A stretch of 64,000 nt of DNA from Pelecanus crispus (GCF_030463565.1 NC_134644.1:101056765-101120764), one strand, 5' to 3'; shown: positions 1-12,239, counted from the stretch's first letter. Notes: generated by a model not told the origin, from the letters alone. Translations and numbers: made by a program.

Positions 1-211
1 TTTGTGAGATCAGTTTCATTTTGCAGACATAAGACACAAAATTGCCCCTTGAGACTGGGAGAATAATTCTGCATAACAGAAGACATGTACTCACTCTTAC
101 TATAGTCAATACCAGAACTTTAATGATAGTAGGAGAGCCCTCTGGAGTGTTTTTTTACATACGCTGACTCACACACACACTTCAATGTATGTATATAGAA
201 GTTTTATCTTC

Positions 212-244
212 ATATGTATGTATGTACGTGTGTCTGTGTATGTG
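212..244. repeat. TATG/TG-rich microsatellite
   Basis: An imperfect run of TATG units passes into TGTG/TGTC units over about 33 bases. It is a short, interrupted simple repeat with no gene context. Confidence 0.7.
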
Positions 245-667
245 ACCTCCAGTTACATAAATACATATTAAAATCTGTCTATATTCATATATAGATTAAA
301 ATCCAATCTATCACAGCTGTATAGTATATGTTGTAATATGAGAATATGTAAGCTAACAAACCAAGGGGGTGGTTAGAAGACAGGAAGTCTTTCATACAGG
401 TTGCAACTTCATTCTCATAAGACATTAGAGGTCCCAATACCAATTTTAGAGTCACTAATCTACCTGAGTATATGAAGTACCTCCTCTTTTAGGAGGAACC
501 CTAGCTCCCGCTGTAGTCAATGGAGAGTTTTTCTCGGCTTCCAAGAAGAATCAGCCCAGGCCTTGCTTCATCCAAACAGAAATCATTCAGACTACAGTGT
601 CCCTGCTGATGCAGGAGTTGGGTCTTGTAGTCACATATTTTAAAGCGCTGGATAATTCATAGTCACC

Positions 668-738
668 AATAAAGGGGGGAAAAAAAAAACCCAACCAAAC
701 CACCACCACCAAAAAACAAACCCACACCCAAACCTATT
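668..738. repeat. A/C-rich low-complexity tract
   Basis: Starting with a G run and an A run, the sequence becomes almost purely A and C (ACCAAACC, CCACCACC, AAACCCAC). Similar tracts recur at about 4902-4950, 5746-5787, 9113-9152, 52765-52812 and 54226-54262, and as the complement at about 62537-62570. Each is short and degenerate. The minus strand of these tracts is GT-rich with several G runs. Confidence 0.6.
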
Positions 739-3337
739 TCTTATACGGATAATTTCAGATGTAGCAAAATTCCCTCCTTCCAACTTATAGCACAATTTCA
801 AACAATCAGTTAGAGTTTTATGAAAGTGGGTATTGACCACTGCTTCGAGATTAGGTGGGTTAACACTGTGGCAAGATATAAGGAATAAAACCCCAAAATT
901 ACAAGGGATTATGATCTGCAGGAAAACCCCTACATCTCACCATTCAAACTTGTTTCTGATATTAATATTGAGCTCCTACCAGGTTGGGTTTTTCATTTGT
1001 TTTAACACTAAATTGAGACTAATGCAAACATTCCTGAAATAGGATGAACTACTTCTATCTTTTTAAGTAGGAGATTGAAAACTGTCTACACACCTACAAA
1101 ATCATCATTGCTCCATCAGTTAAAATTACATCCCATATTGCTCTCATTTAATCAAAAGCCAATCTTCTTAAGTTATTAAAAAGAACTGGCTTCTTGACAT
1201 TAGCTAATACCAACAACTAAACAAACAAACAAAATTAATAGCTCATCCAAAAATTAGGGCAAGTGTGAAAAGGAAAAAAAAAAGTATTTTCATATAATTG
1301 GAGTAGACTCCTTTCTCCAAGAAATACAAAGAAAACATTGGCAATTTTCAACAAGCATTGGCAGAGTACACATTAAGAAAATCACTTAAGATTTCATCAT
1401 GTTAAAAGTAAGATAGCATCAATATTTTTAGATTTTATAACATCTGTTTACAGTCAAGATTTTTTTTTTTTTTGAAGTACTATAAATTGGCAATTGTTTA
1501 TCTACAGTAATGGACTCAATTGCTGCTTCCCCAGATTATGCAATGAGCACATTCAGTAACTGAGATAATTAAGCAATAAACATATACTTTGAGCTGCAGC
1601 AAATCCTTGCCAGCATTAATTCTGCCAAATCAGAAGACATGCACACATTGCAACGTCATTTATTTGCACTTCATTTTTCAGTACTTTGTCCTTCACTGTT
1701 CACTTCTGTAATGCTAATGTACTATTGCTTTGAAAATAACTAAAATTACGGTCTGACCACATTCTGTTTGAAGAAGTACTTGTGTGACCTTCAACACTAC
1801 ACAGAAACACATACATGCCAGGAAACAAGGTTATGCAACATTAGATAAACCATTGCATGCAAACTTACACACATTAGGTCAATATGCTAATCAAAAGTTT
1901 GACAGATATTTCCATTGCACAAAGATGTGTACAACTACAGGCTTACATTACCTATATTTAATTTTTTCTAAAGTCTCGCTCAAAACCTCAGTTTAAACAC
2001 CATCCTTTGTCCCCAGCCTTTAAATCTGTCAGGAATATTCTTAATTTCCATTAGTTTTTCATGCTTTTTTTGTAGGCCCAATACTTAAGTTGATGATGGT
2101 TGCTTCTGAAGGCCTAAACCTCCTTAACTTTACTAAAGTCCATGGGAGAACAAAAATGCTTCACACCATCAAACTTCCATGATCTAACATCTCTTAGAAC
2201 TCACTAATTGGGAGAGACAGAATGTCATGGCAGATTAACGCACCTTCTTTCACTTTAAACACCTGAGTTGAGTTTAATCTGCACAAAAGTGACTAAAAAT
2301 CAATCTAATCTGACAGTGGTGAAATTATTAGGTATAATTATATGCATTCTCTGATCCTTAGCTGGAGAAGACAGGTTCCTTGGAATCTTTCAGGAGAGGA
2401 ATTTAAATGATATTTGTAGGGTTTTTAAAAACCAAAATCATGCAAAAAACATTTGCTTTCAATCATAAAAGATGAAAGGTGATAAAGACAATATCTTCTG
2501 TTCATATCAGCCCTTAATATTTGCTACAGGAAACAACACACCCCCATGCCAGAAGTGTGTTGGAGGAAGGAAGGAATTGGGGGAAGGGAAAAACCTTGAA
2601 AAGTACTCAGATGCACCATTTTTAATTACACAGAAACGTGTGTTACATTTTTCATGATGGGCTCCTCTGCATTAAAGGACCAGGGAACTTAGCTTGCTCA
2701 TACAATGAAATAATTAGCAAAATTCCTCATTTGCAAAGGGCTGTATATATCCATCTAATGCAAGCAAATAAACTCAGCCCATTTGCCAAACTCAGAGCAA
2801 AGGACATGACCAGGGGAGCATATCCCTGACTTGAAGCTACCTTTTCTTTTTCCTTTCACTCAACTTTGCTGAGCTGTATTCAACTACAAATTAGGAAATA
2901 AAAAGGACACTACAACAGGCTGACATACTTTTTGTCAATAATCTCAGCAATAATGTAACACTAAACAGTGCTGAAAAAGAACCTAGTTTGTTTAAATACT
3001 AATCATGCCTATTGAAAAGCTTCAAATGCATTTGCAAATCCTTTTACTGTATAACGTGGCATACTCAACAGCACACTGTTAACAATGTTCTTCATCAAAA
3101 TCTTTCTTCAAGCAGTAAAATGCATCCATTTATAATTCCAGTATTCCAAAAATGAAGACACAGATGATGAAATCATTGTATTCTGAGCATAAAAAAAGCA
3201 CAGCAAGTCTATGCGTTAGAACTAGGAACGTAATACTGTGATTAAACTAACAAATTTGGTGAAAAGACTGGTTTCTCATGTAAAAGAGAATCACATTATT
3301 TGCTACCACTGTCATATTTTTATGCCCATAAGTGCAT

Positions 3338-4495
3338 GGACAGTGGAAATCCAGTTGATACAATCTATCTGGATTTCCAGAAGGCTTACGGAACCTAAGC
3401 ACCTACCAAAAAAATAATGAAGGTTCTTACACAGATAGAGAACTTGTCAAAAAATAGGATATAATTGCCTAAAAGAGTTAGGGAAGTAAATAGTCCTCAC
3501 AGAGATCTGTACTGAGACTTATGCTACTCATTCTATTTATAAGCAAGCTAGAAAAGGGGTGTAGCAAGGTGACAACAGTTACTGACGCTATTTCATCATT
3601 TAGGGTAATGAATGTGAGGGCTCATAGTGGAAAACTACATAGACCTTACGTGACTTAGTAATTAGGCAATAAACCAGCACAGGGAATTAATTATAGATAA
3701 ACATAAAAAGATACACAGGAGAATAAAGCTGTCCAAATTTCAAATATACAATGAGTCAACCAGTATTACTCAGGAAGAGAGACCTTGCGGTCATGACAGA
3801 CAGATTATGGAAACATAAGCTTAGTGTTCAACAGCAGTCAAAAAAAGAAAAACAATTACTGCGAAAGGAATTGAGACTAGAACAGAGAACATCTCTTTGT
3901 AACCTACGGAGTGCCTGCACCTTAAATACTGTGTGCAGTTTGTTTCCTCCATTTCAAAGAATATACAGTAGAGCTGAAAGTGTTCCAGACAGGGCAACAA
4001 GGAGAATCCAAGCATGATCCTCCATATAAGAAATAGCTAAGTAAGCGACAACTCTTGAGTCTAGGAACAGAAATGTTTACGACTGAGTAAGATAAAGGTC
4101 TATAAAGTCTTTAGTGGCAATGGAGAGGGTGGGTCTTTAATGTCTTTCCAAAAACAAGAGCCAAAAAGCACCAAATGAAGCTAGAAGGGAGTCAGGTTCA
4201 AAACCAAGAGAAAGAGGTGGGTCTTCACACACGTGATTCAGCTGCAGGAACTTCTGTTTGTGGAATACCGTGAACACCAACAGCTCAGACTTGTTCAAGG
4301 GGCACCGGACAAATTCATAGAACTGGAATCTACCAAGAGCTACTAAATACACAGAAACCATGTACAGAACAAGTATCATCCTGTGTCATTGCCCTGTTCA
4401 TACAGTCTTCCCCACACATCTGCTTTCAGCTCCCACTGAGGACAGCGTACTGGGTTAAACAGTCTGACCCCGTATGGCCAGCCTCACATTCTCAC
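3338..4495 (+). mobile_element. Old, degraded CR1 LINE (3' part)
   Basis: This is a decayed CR1 non-LTR retrotransposon read on the + strand. Near 3355-3400 a frame reads YLDFQKAY, matching the reverse-transcriptase motif YLDFSKAFD. Further along come a counterpart of the 'RDLGVIVD' region (RDLAVMTD near 3780-3805), a 'VKKAN'-like segment, a 'cactgtgtgcag' counterpart of the EYCVQ region, and a 'CAGGGCAACAAG' block near 3990. The 3' end matches the GTCTGACCCAGTATGGCC terminus at about 4470-4490. The order of blocks agrees with CR1 throughout. The subfamily resembles the old type common in turtles and crocodilians rather than young chicken CR1. There are many stops and indels, so it is inactive. 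The open frame at 3751-4017 is a remnant of the element, not a gene. Confidence 0.8.
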
Positions 4496-4544
4496 TTCCC
4501 TGTGTGAAAGCACATGCCTTTTACGAACAACGATGGAACTGACA

Positions 4545-5870
4545 GAATCACAGAAAACAGAACTGGAAAAATTCTTGAGAGGTCATCTAATCTACTCTCC
4601 TGTCTCTTGGTAGAATCAGTTGTGCGTGATCTTTTGTGGCAGATGTCTAACCTGTTTTTCAAAACCTTCAAAAGCTAGCTATTCTAGTGCGAAGCCGGCC
4701 TTCTCTGAAAAAAGCTCTTTGTAATATAACCTGAATCTTCCTTGCTGCAAAGTTAATCCCTTTATTTCTTCATTGTAACAGACGTGGAGAGAGATGGCCC
4801 CTCCCCCCTTGCAGTGGCCTTTCATACCTTTGGACTTACCTACCAAAACCTAGAAAGAAAACCCAAGCCTTCTCAAACTGTAGTCAACTAATCATTGAAA
4901 GGGGATAAAAACCCCAACCAACCAAACCCCAAACATCCCCACCCCTCCCCAACACCAAAATCCCTCTACATATTACCCACTTGAGAGCATCACAGAAAGT
5001 AATAAAACAGATTCTTCTAGCAGGGTCATTACTAGTACAAAAAAAGAAAACGTGGAGTATGGTTAGTATATAAAGAATGACCTATACTGCGCAGTAAATT
5101 GTGTTCATCTACAATGGGCACAGAGAAGAGTTTACTCCTTTCCTGCAGAAATCTCCTCCAGCCCCCTTCTCCTCCTTATGCCACACACATAATCCAAATT
5201 CTCAATCGCTCTTTACAGATCACGCTTCCTAGACCTCAGAGCATCCTCTTATTCAAGAGATAGGAAAGATTTGGAGAGAGTCCAGAAGTGTAATGCCCAA
5301 AGCTAGACATAGCATTCAAATTGAGCCTAACCAAAGCTTTGACGAGTGAAAGGATTACAGCATGTGCCTTGCAGGCTTCCTGCCTGTGTGACGTTTATCT
5401 TTCAAGGCACTGCAATACCGCTGATTCATACCCGGCTCATAATTCACCCAGGCTCTGCGATGCCTTCTACTGCAACTGTTATCAACTCATTTTTACCCTG
5501 GCCCGTGATTTATGTTGTTCCAATCATTTTCATTTTTTTCTGTCTTGTAGAACACTTTTTCCCCCAGAAGAGATGATCTTTGGAGGAATTTCACAAAAAA
5601 TACACTGATGCTAAGCAGTATCAATCTGCTTCTCTTGGTCACCTCAAATGATCCCTACGGATTTCCCAAAGTCAACTGATCAGACTCTTAAAGATCACTG
5701 GCTGTAAAAATAAAGTATGAATTTGTGCCGATTTATTTATATTTAAAAAAACCACAAAAGAACCCCAACAACAAAACCCCAAACCCTTTTCTCTAAATTC
5801 TAGTTCTGTCCTCCAACTACAGTCTCCTCTCGGCTTGGTATCACCTGCAAATTTAGTTAGGGGTTTTTTT
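4545..5870 (-). mobile_element. Old, degraded CR1 LINE, antisense
   Basis: Read on the minus strand this is another ancient CR1. Its 3' end is at 4545-4580, where the plus strand shows the antisense CR1 tail (CAGAATCACAGAA, then GAGGTCATCTAATC). At the other end, 5826-5856, the minus strand reads KFAGDTK, matching the FADDTKL reverse-transcriptase motif with one aspartate changed to glycine. The middle (about 5225-5520) follows the antisense CR1 order loosely, and about 5570-5820 is too diverged to assign with confidence. An A/C-rich tract sits near 4902-4950. Its 3' end faces the 3' end of the neighbouring + strand CR1 about 50 bases away. Confidence 0.62.
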
Positions 5871-6024
5871 TGTCTATCCCATCATCCCACCTCAGCAGAA
5901 ACTCTCACAGAAACTCAGCAGAGACTCTCACAGACCCTAAGACACTGGGTGCAGTCTGACTAGTTCTGCACCCACCAGAGTGGTTTATCTAGCACCTGAA
6001 TTCCTAGTTTGCATTTGGAGGGGG

Positions 6025-6177
6025 AAAAAAAAAAAAAAAAAAAAGGCAAGACTGACAAATAACCACCAAAGTCAAGATGTTATCAAGCAGATGTCACATT
6101 CTGGTTGCACTTTGCATCTTCATCTTTTGTTCGTTTGGGGTTTTTTGGGCTTTGTTTTTTTTTTTTTTTTTTTTTTT
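6025..6177. repeat. Inverted A20 / T23 homopolymer pair
   Basis: A run of 20 A (6025-6044) and a run of 23 T (6155-6177) flank about 110 bases of ordinary sequence. Transcribed, they could pair as a hairpin. They may instead be the tails of two oppositely inserted retroelements, but the spacer matches no family I recognise. Confidence 0.75.
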
Positions 6178-8379
6178 GGCATTGAGAAAATAATAGTGAG
6201 CAAAGCAGGTAACATTCACAGATGGCCCACTAACAAACACTTAGTAATACTGTTGGCAATATTAACTTACTCAAATCTATATCCTAATTGCAATAAAGTA
6301 CCACAGCCTTAATCTACAAGCAAATGCAAAATTACTATAGGACTAAGAGTGCTATAGTACTAGAAGACTTGCTCTAACAAGCAGAGATGCATGAGCTAAT
6401 CCCTGTAAGCAATTTATTCATTAAATTCAACCTCTCTTCTCTTAATTAATTAAATGCGACATTTTTATTTCTGTGAATTTATTATTTAGAATTATTAATA
6501 AATTAATTATATGACCATGTTCAGTCTCCAAATTGCTTGCAAACTATTTGCCATCCCACCAAGATCTTGTTCCTATATGAGACTAGTTACTCAGCTAATC
6601 CACATTTTTTTCAGTCTACAAACCTACAGCATTTTCAAGGTGGTTACTGCATTAAAGATTATGCAAATTAGTATCATGACATTTTTATCTCTCTCAGCTG
6701 AGCATTTCAGAAATCAAGAACTTGTTCACATGAAAAACTGCAGAAAACATTCATCAGAATCTGAATGCAAACTAAATAGGGAAATTCTTAACCCATTTTC
6801 ACTTTCAAAAAGATAAGATTAAATCTAATATGATAAATTAATTCATAAATCATTTGAGACAGTGGGTAAATATGCTAAATATTTCATAATAAATAGTTAT
6901 CCAGGATATACAGAATACAGGGCTCCATTAACTACACAATGGCAAGTTTCTTCCTTTCACAGTGTACACAAACAGAATGATGTTTAAAATCCAAGTCAAA
7001 TACTACACACCACAATTTTCTTTTCCAGTGTAGAACTCTATTTTACCATAGTGAAATCTGTATTTAACATAGCCTTTTGGGCTAGATTTCTCTTGCCTAC
7101 ACAGTATTTTGGTTAAACTCACCAGGCACAGCATGCATATAATTTTTGATCAGAAGTCCACACTTCAGGTAACAACACTGATAAACAGCAAGTGTGGTAC
7201 CAACATAACTTTACTGAGTTAGTAGCAAAAAATTCAGATGAAGTACAACTAAAACACAAACAGAACAGCACTTTGGCTCTTACTGCTCATTTCTGATGTG
7301 TCAAATTCATTGCATTTTCAAATAAACTTTGAGAAGGAAAGGCTACTAGGAAAACGGCACAAAAGGCATTTCTAAAGACCCTGCTTCTCTTTTTGTGTTA
7401 TGAAGAATATAGAAATGGCTTTTTCAAAACTTCTAACAGGAAGATTGCATTGAAAGTTAGATATTTGATGTGTGCAGTAAAAGGGCCTTTAATATTACAA
7501 AAGTAGTCTCCTTAATCCAAAGTTCAAATACCTATTTTAAAGGCATTCAGCATTATATTTAAACAAAGCTAGTGCAGTGCCTGCAGCTGCAAATTGCAGG
7601 GAACAAATGCAAATCACAAGAGTTCACACTGCAGGATCTGAAAAGTCATCAAAGCCTCCAAGTACTTTTAAAGAATAATGTACAAAATGCCACCAGACCT
7701 CACAAGCTACCCTGCAGGAATCCATTGCTTTTTACTTGATAGAGCGGTGAAGCTAAGAACGTCAATCCTTTCTTTTTTCCAGAGCCTCTATAAAGATGCA
7801 AATGACACCCAGTAGACACATACACAACTAAAAGAAAAAAAGTTTGGTGTTTTTTTTAAATAAAACTTAAGTCTTTTTAAAGAGTTAAAAACTTACAAAT
7901 GATAGAACAAATTGCATCGGTGCAATGCTGCTAAAGATGGATAAACTAACAGGTAAATTGTCTGATGCTGTTGCCAGGAAATTGTTATGGTACAAATTAC
8001 TATGCAACCATCACTAGAAGACATTGCTCAACTGCCACAGCTTCCTACATGGAGTTCAACCCATCTAGCAAAAAGTTATCCCTTACTTTGTAGGTATGAA
8101 AACAAATGCAGAAAGAGGTTACGTAAGAATTTGAAAACCTTCATTTTAATTCGGTGGTATATAGAGGGATTATGTATATTGTCTCGCACCATTTTGGATA
8201 CCTAATAATCTTATAAACTGCAATACGGCCAATGAGCAAAGCCACAGACAATTTCATTTTTAACCCACCCATTTTTCTGGTAGTACAGAAGTAAGAATAG
8301 CAGGAATGTTGAAAGCTTAACAACCAGGTGGGATATAAATTAGGTACTGAGAGAGATTTAATTTCAAAGCTTGGAGAAG
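6178..8379. other. Unassigned AT-rich intergenic sequence
   Basis: No gene, element or RNA is recognisable. Reading frames are short and the base composition is uniform and AT-rich. Nothing here stands out except short A/T runs. Confidence 0.55.
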
Positions 8380-8870
8380 AATAAATTCACACTTGTGTAG
8401 ACCAGCCTTTTCCTTTTGATGGAGCAGAAGAGTACCAATGCATTTGGTCCGAAAGCATCCAAGCCATTTGCTCCCGCACAGCCTGAACATGGCAGTCGGA
8501 GGGTATCCCACCGCAACCGGCCGCTCTGCCGGGCCAGTTCACCAGTACTGCTAGGAAGGGAGCTGGCACAACTCTCCACTTGCTAGGAAGCCACTCCTGG
8601 GGCCGGGGCAGGGAGTAGCTCTGACGAAGCGTATGCTGCCCCAACCGCTTCTGCCTATGGACCTTCTCCATCTGCTGTCCCTGCACCTCCAGATACACAT
8701 TACTGACATTCATAATGGTAGGCCAACCTCCTCCTCCAGTTCAGGTCGGTCCTTGCTGTCCCGGCGGGTGATGTCACGCCTTGCAGTCCACCGCAGAGCC
8801 GCCTGCATGGCAGAGCCCTCCCAGGACCCCCACAGCTCATGGACACAGCCTGCATAGGGGCAGAGAGTGG
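8380..8870 (-). other. Coding-looking GC-rich patch, identity unknown
   Basis: About 490 bases are richer in G+C and CpG than the surroundings. On the minus strand they carry two consecutive charged reading frames. The first includes RRDITRRDSKDRPELEEEVG and stops near 8714. The second begins with ATG at 8711-8713 in another frame and runs 108 codons to 8387, with segments such as VYLEVQGQQMEKVHRQKR and SYSLPRPQEWLPSKW. Composition and residue mix look like a real, perhaps frameshifted, protein remnant rather than random sequence. On the minus strand a pyrimidine run ending in CCTTAG (about 8970-8990) resembles a splice acceptor. I do not recognise the family. It could be a decayed processed gene, a transposon fragment, a lineage-specific exon or chance. 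Confidence 0.3.
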
Positions 8871-11560
8871 CTGCTTCACTCTCTCTACTCTGCTTTATCC
8901 TAACTCATGCTAAAAAGCCTTCTGCTGGTTTTCCAGACATTTTCTTCTCTCATCACTTTCTTCCTCCACTAAGGAAAAAAAAAAATTAATCTTAAATTAT
9001 CCTAATCATGAGGCACCCACCACCCTTCATATGCTTCAACAGCTTCACGCTGGAGTAATCCCCTCTGCATGACAAGAAAGTATTGTTAGGGGTCAATTTT
9101 CATCCAAAGGGTGAAAAAACCCCCCAAAAACCAAAACCCCACCTCACAAACCTGGGACAGGAGCCTGAGATCTTCCCTCTCTCAGGAGAGTCTTGCATTT
9201 CGCATCACTTGTTACCAAGAAAAGTACAAGGAGCCTTTCCAGGTCACTGAAACTATTACTAACAGGAAGGTGGGTGACTGCTCCCATCAAAGAGCATGCA
9301 GGGTTATTACTGAGCTGTATTTAATTTTCTTATTAGTGAGGCAGCATATAAAAAACAGACCTTGCAGGACCAGTGAGGGAAACAGTGTTCACCTTGAGCC
9401 AGGTTCAAAATGAACAGCAGGAAGAGCCACATCACACCAAGCCAGACTAACAATTGCAATTTGCACTTCTTCAGGCAAGCCCTCGTCCTCCATATGCCAA
9501 AGCAAATGCCTGTTTAAGTGTGTAACAGGAACCTAGCAAGATATATTGCACTTATTCACCAGAACAACACCTCTTTATTCTCAGCAGGGCTGGGTGTGGA
9601 CAGCCACTCAAGGAGTGGGGAAAAGGCAGCCTTGCAACTCCACAGCCCTTCCCACATCCCTAATTCTATTACTCATCCCTTGCAAACACTCTCACAGTTT
9701 ACATTGCCATTGCTATTTACATTGCTATTTTCCAATGAGTTGTAGGCCTTCTGGGATTGTAAAGCATTTGATACCATGTAAAATTGCATTGTACTTAATA
9801 CTGCTGCAATACACATGGGCCTTGTGATTTTGTTTTTACTAAACCAATTGATAAAAATGGGTACAGATAAGAAAATGCCTGGCTAAGTGCTACTTAAAAA
9901 CTTCCACAGGTTAATTCTCTGCATGATTCACATGCAACATCTACTCTGCAGCAGCATTAAAGATGCTCCTCTCGGTAAAAACGTTCCTACGATAAGGTGT
10001 GCTTTCTTTTTAATTGGGCATGCCTGGGAGCTGAACACACAGCATGCACGTGGGAAAGAGATGGGACCCAGCCCTGGGAACAAAAAAAGGCTGAGTAAGA
10101 CAAGATCAACTCTTTGAGCACACAGCAAAGCAGATTTGGCTTTGTCAGGGGACACAACTCCCCTGCAATTCCCAGTGCCCCTGCCAATTTCAAACTCAGG
10201 CCACCATCTTGAGCAAGCGACACGAGGCTGTCATCTGAAGCGAGAAGAAACACAAACTGCACAACACCCATCAGCCTAAAACGATCACTAAGGGCAAACG
10301 CAGTCGTGTTTACCAGCCTGCTCTGCAGCGCTGCTGGCAGCCTACACGCTCAGACAGAAAGACAGCAGCTACAGTTGGGAAGAAGATGGGGCTTGGACAT
10401 TTGTACAAGGCCTTGCTTACAGGCTTTTGTCCTTAGCTCTCTTTCAGGCTACCTTCAGCGCTTTTGTTTTACACAGCACTGCCTGGCACCCCTACTGTGA
10501 CCAAGCTCCGTCCTCATTACAGCACCATCTATAAACGTGACCCAATTTTTATGCCTGAGTATCAACTTCTTGGACCTCTGCCTCTCCACAAGGCATGCAC
10601 TGGGGCAAGATCTCATGCAGCTGCAGCTAGAAACCTAGTTGTCAGGCACTGCATAGAGGTAGCTCAAACAAATATGGTAATAAGTTGACCAGTATGTTGA
10701 ATGCAGGTGCATGCAAGCATGAAGCAGCTAAAACAGTTTTATCAGCCAGCAAGCAGCTTGACAACTGTCTGCAACCCCCTATTACCACCAACCAGTTCTC
10801 TGGGGTAGGGTATGAAACAGCACAGAGGACTGTGAGAACACTCTGGAGCACTGTCCAAATCACCACAAATCTATTCTGATACGCTGCTCCACTGCAAAAT
10901 TACTCCAGATTCCAACAGAAGAAAAATTGCTGGACCAGGTCACTAGCCATGTCAAAACAGGGTGGAAGCACCCAAATCTGTAACAGTAGGAATTACCCTG
11001 AAGGACATTCACTATCAGTTATGTGTAGTCATATTCTGAAAACTTCTGACAACTGTAATTACCTGCAACTTGCATTTATAAAGATCATACTGTTTAAGTG
11101 TGGACAATCACACAGAACACTTATAAGCGGGCTTCTCGGAGCTCATGATCTTAAGAGCTGCAGGTATCAATTAAAACCAGCTGCATGTCTTATCAAGGCA
11201 ATGGGAAAAAGCTGACACATTTGAGACTCACAGACCCTTCTCATGGTCTGAAAGCATTTGCATAAAGTTTCTCTCACTTTGGGCAGGCCTAAGACAGCAA
11301 CTGCCTGCATACACAGGAATGTCCTCCAGTGCTCACGCTGTGCATGGGTTAGGTTCCCCATCTACCAAACCACAGCTTGCATTCAGCCGAGCCTTACAGC
11401 TTTTTATTTTATACTTCCCAAATGACCGCACACTGCAGGATTCAAAAGCCTCTGTGAAATACGGGACTCGGCCACAGCGCCCTTCCCAGCCCTGCACACC
11501 GACAACCTCCTACAATTAGCAAACCCAAAGGTTGGGTCAGCAAACCCAAAGCTTGACACA
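8871..11560. other. Unassigned sequence upstream of the INO80C promoter
   Basis: No gene or repeat family is recognisable in this 2.7-kb stretch apart from a short A/C-rich tract at about 9113-9152. Frames up to 100 codons (for example at 9111-9413) contain no family motif and overlap each other in several frames. It may contain distal promoter elements of INO80C, but none can be shown from sequence alone. Confidence 0.5.
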
Positions 11561-11907
11561 TTTTGCCACCTCCCACGCACACGGGCGCCGAGCCGAGCCC
11601 GGGGCCGCGCAACCAGCCGAGGTACGCGCCGGTGAGCTCCCCCCGGGGCCGGCTCTGCCGCCACAGCCAGGCCTCCGGGAAGGGACCCGGGCTACGGCAG
11701 GCGGGGGCGGGGGAATCAGTGAGGAGGCAGGCTGCTTCCGACGAGCTCGGCCCCAGCTGCTAAAGCGCCGGCCCCACAGGCCCCGCCGTGGAAACCTTCA
11801 CGGCTGGAGGCGAAACCGCGGCGGCCGCCCCCTCGCTAACGGCTGCCGCGCGCGGGGCCCGGCCCGGGGGAGGGGAAGGGAGCGCAGCCTCGCGCCGCGG
11901 CTGCTGC

Positions 11908-11918
11908 TGCGCATGCCC
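11908..11918 (+). promoter_or_regulatory. NRF1-like site
   Basis: The sequence TGCGCATGCCC matches the left half and core of the NRF1 consensus (YGCGCATGCGCR), with the final half-site weakened. It lies about 190 bases upstream of the INO80C start codon. A related TGCGCCTGCGC sits near 11957. Confidence 0.45.
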
Positions 11919-12104
11919 GCCTGCAGCGCCGCAACGGCGCCGGCCCGCGCCCCCACTGCGCCTGCGCGGGGCTGCCTCGCACCCGCGTGTGTTGGGGGGG
12001 GGGGGAGAAGGGGCGCGCGCTCTGCCGGTTCCGGCCCGCCGACGTGCTCAGCCCCGGCGCCGAGGGGCTGGGAAGGGGCGGGGGGGGGGGAGAAGGAAGG
12101 AGAA

Positions 12105-12239
12105 ATGGCGAGTCTGATCCCCACGGCGGCCTATTCTCCCGCCGGCGCCCCATCCCGCAGCAAGAAGCGCCCAGCGAGCCCGGGCACCGGCAGCGGCCCC
12201 GCCAAGAAAAAAAGAGCGACAGCGCCGGGCGGCTCGCAG
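12105..12239 (+). CDS. INO80C: INO80C coding exon 1
   Basis: This exon has 45 codons beginning [11 protein letters not shown], ending at the donor CAG|GTAATG in phase 0. It encodes the poorly conserved, basic, alanine/proline-rich N-terminus with SKKRPASPG, shared with the mammalian protein, and the KKKR cluster. The frame stays open upstream to about 11532, with an in-frame ATG at 11913. That is probably a result of CpG-island composition, because homology begins only at 12105. Confidence 0.93.

Larger units (their letters stand above)
1..3337. other. Unassigned AT-rich intergenic sequence
   Basis: No exon, repeat family or RNA gene is recognisable here. Reading frames are all under about 70 codons and show no known motif. 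Visible local structure is limited to a TATG/TG-rich microsatellite near 212-244, an A/C-rich low-complexity tract at about 668-738, and short A or T runs such as the T run at about 1460-1473. In mammals the sequence upstream of INO80C runs toward the 5' end of the divergent gene GALNT1, but no GALNT1 exon is seen. This stretch is best called intergenic. Confidence 0.6.

Noticed and set aside
3751..4017. 88-codon frame with a charged coiled-coil look
   Set aside because: Its position and blocks correspond to the degraded CR1 reverse-transcriptase C-terminus.
8141..8323. Minus-strand 60-codon frame next to the 8.4 kb patch
   Set aside because: AT-rich composition and no motif; probably unrelated to the GC-rich coding-looking patch.
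1..12000. Search for GALNT1 exons upstream of INO80C on the minus strand
   Set aside because: None of the frames shows glycosyltransferase motifs; the gene, if syntenic, lies outside the window.
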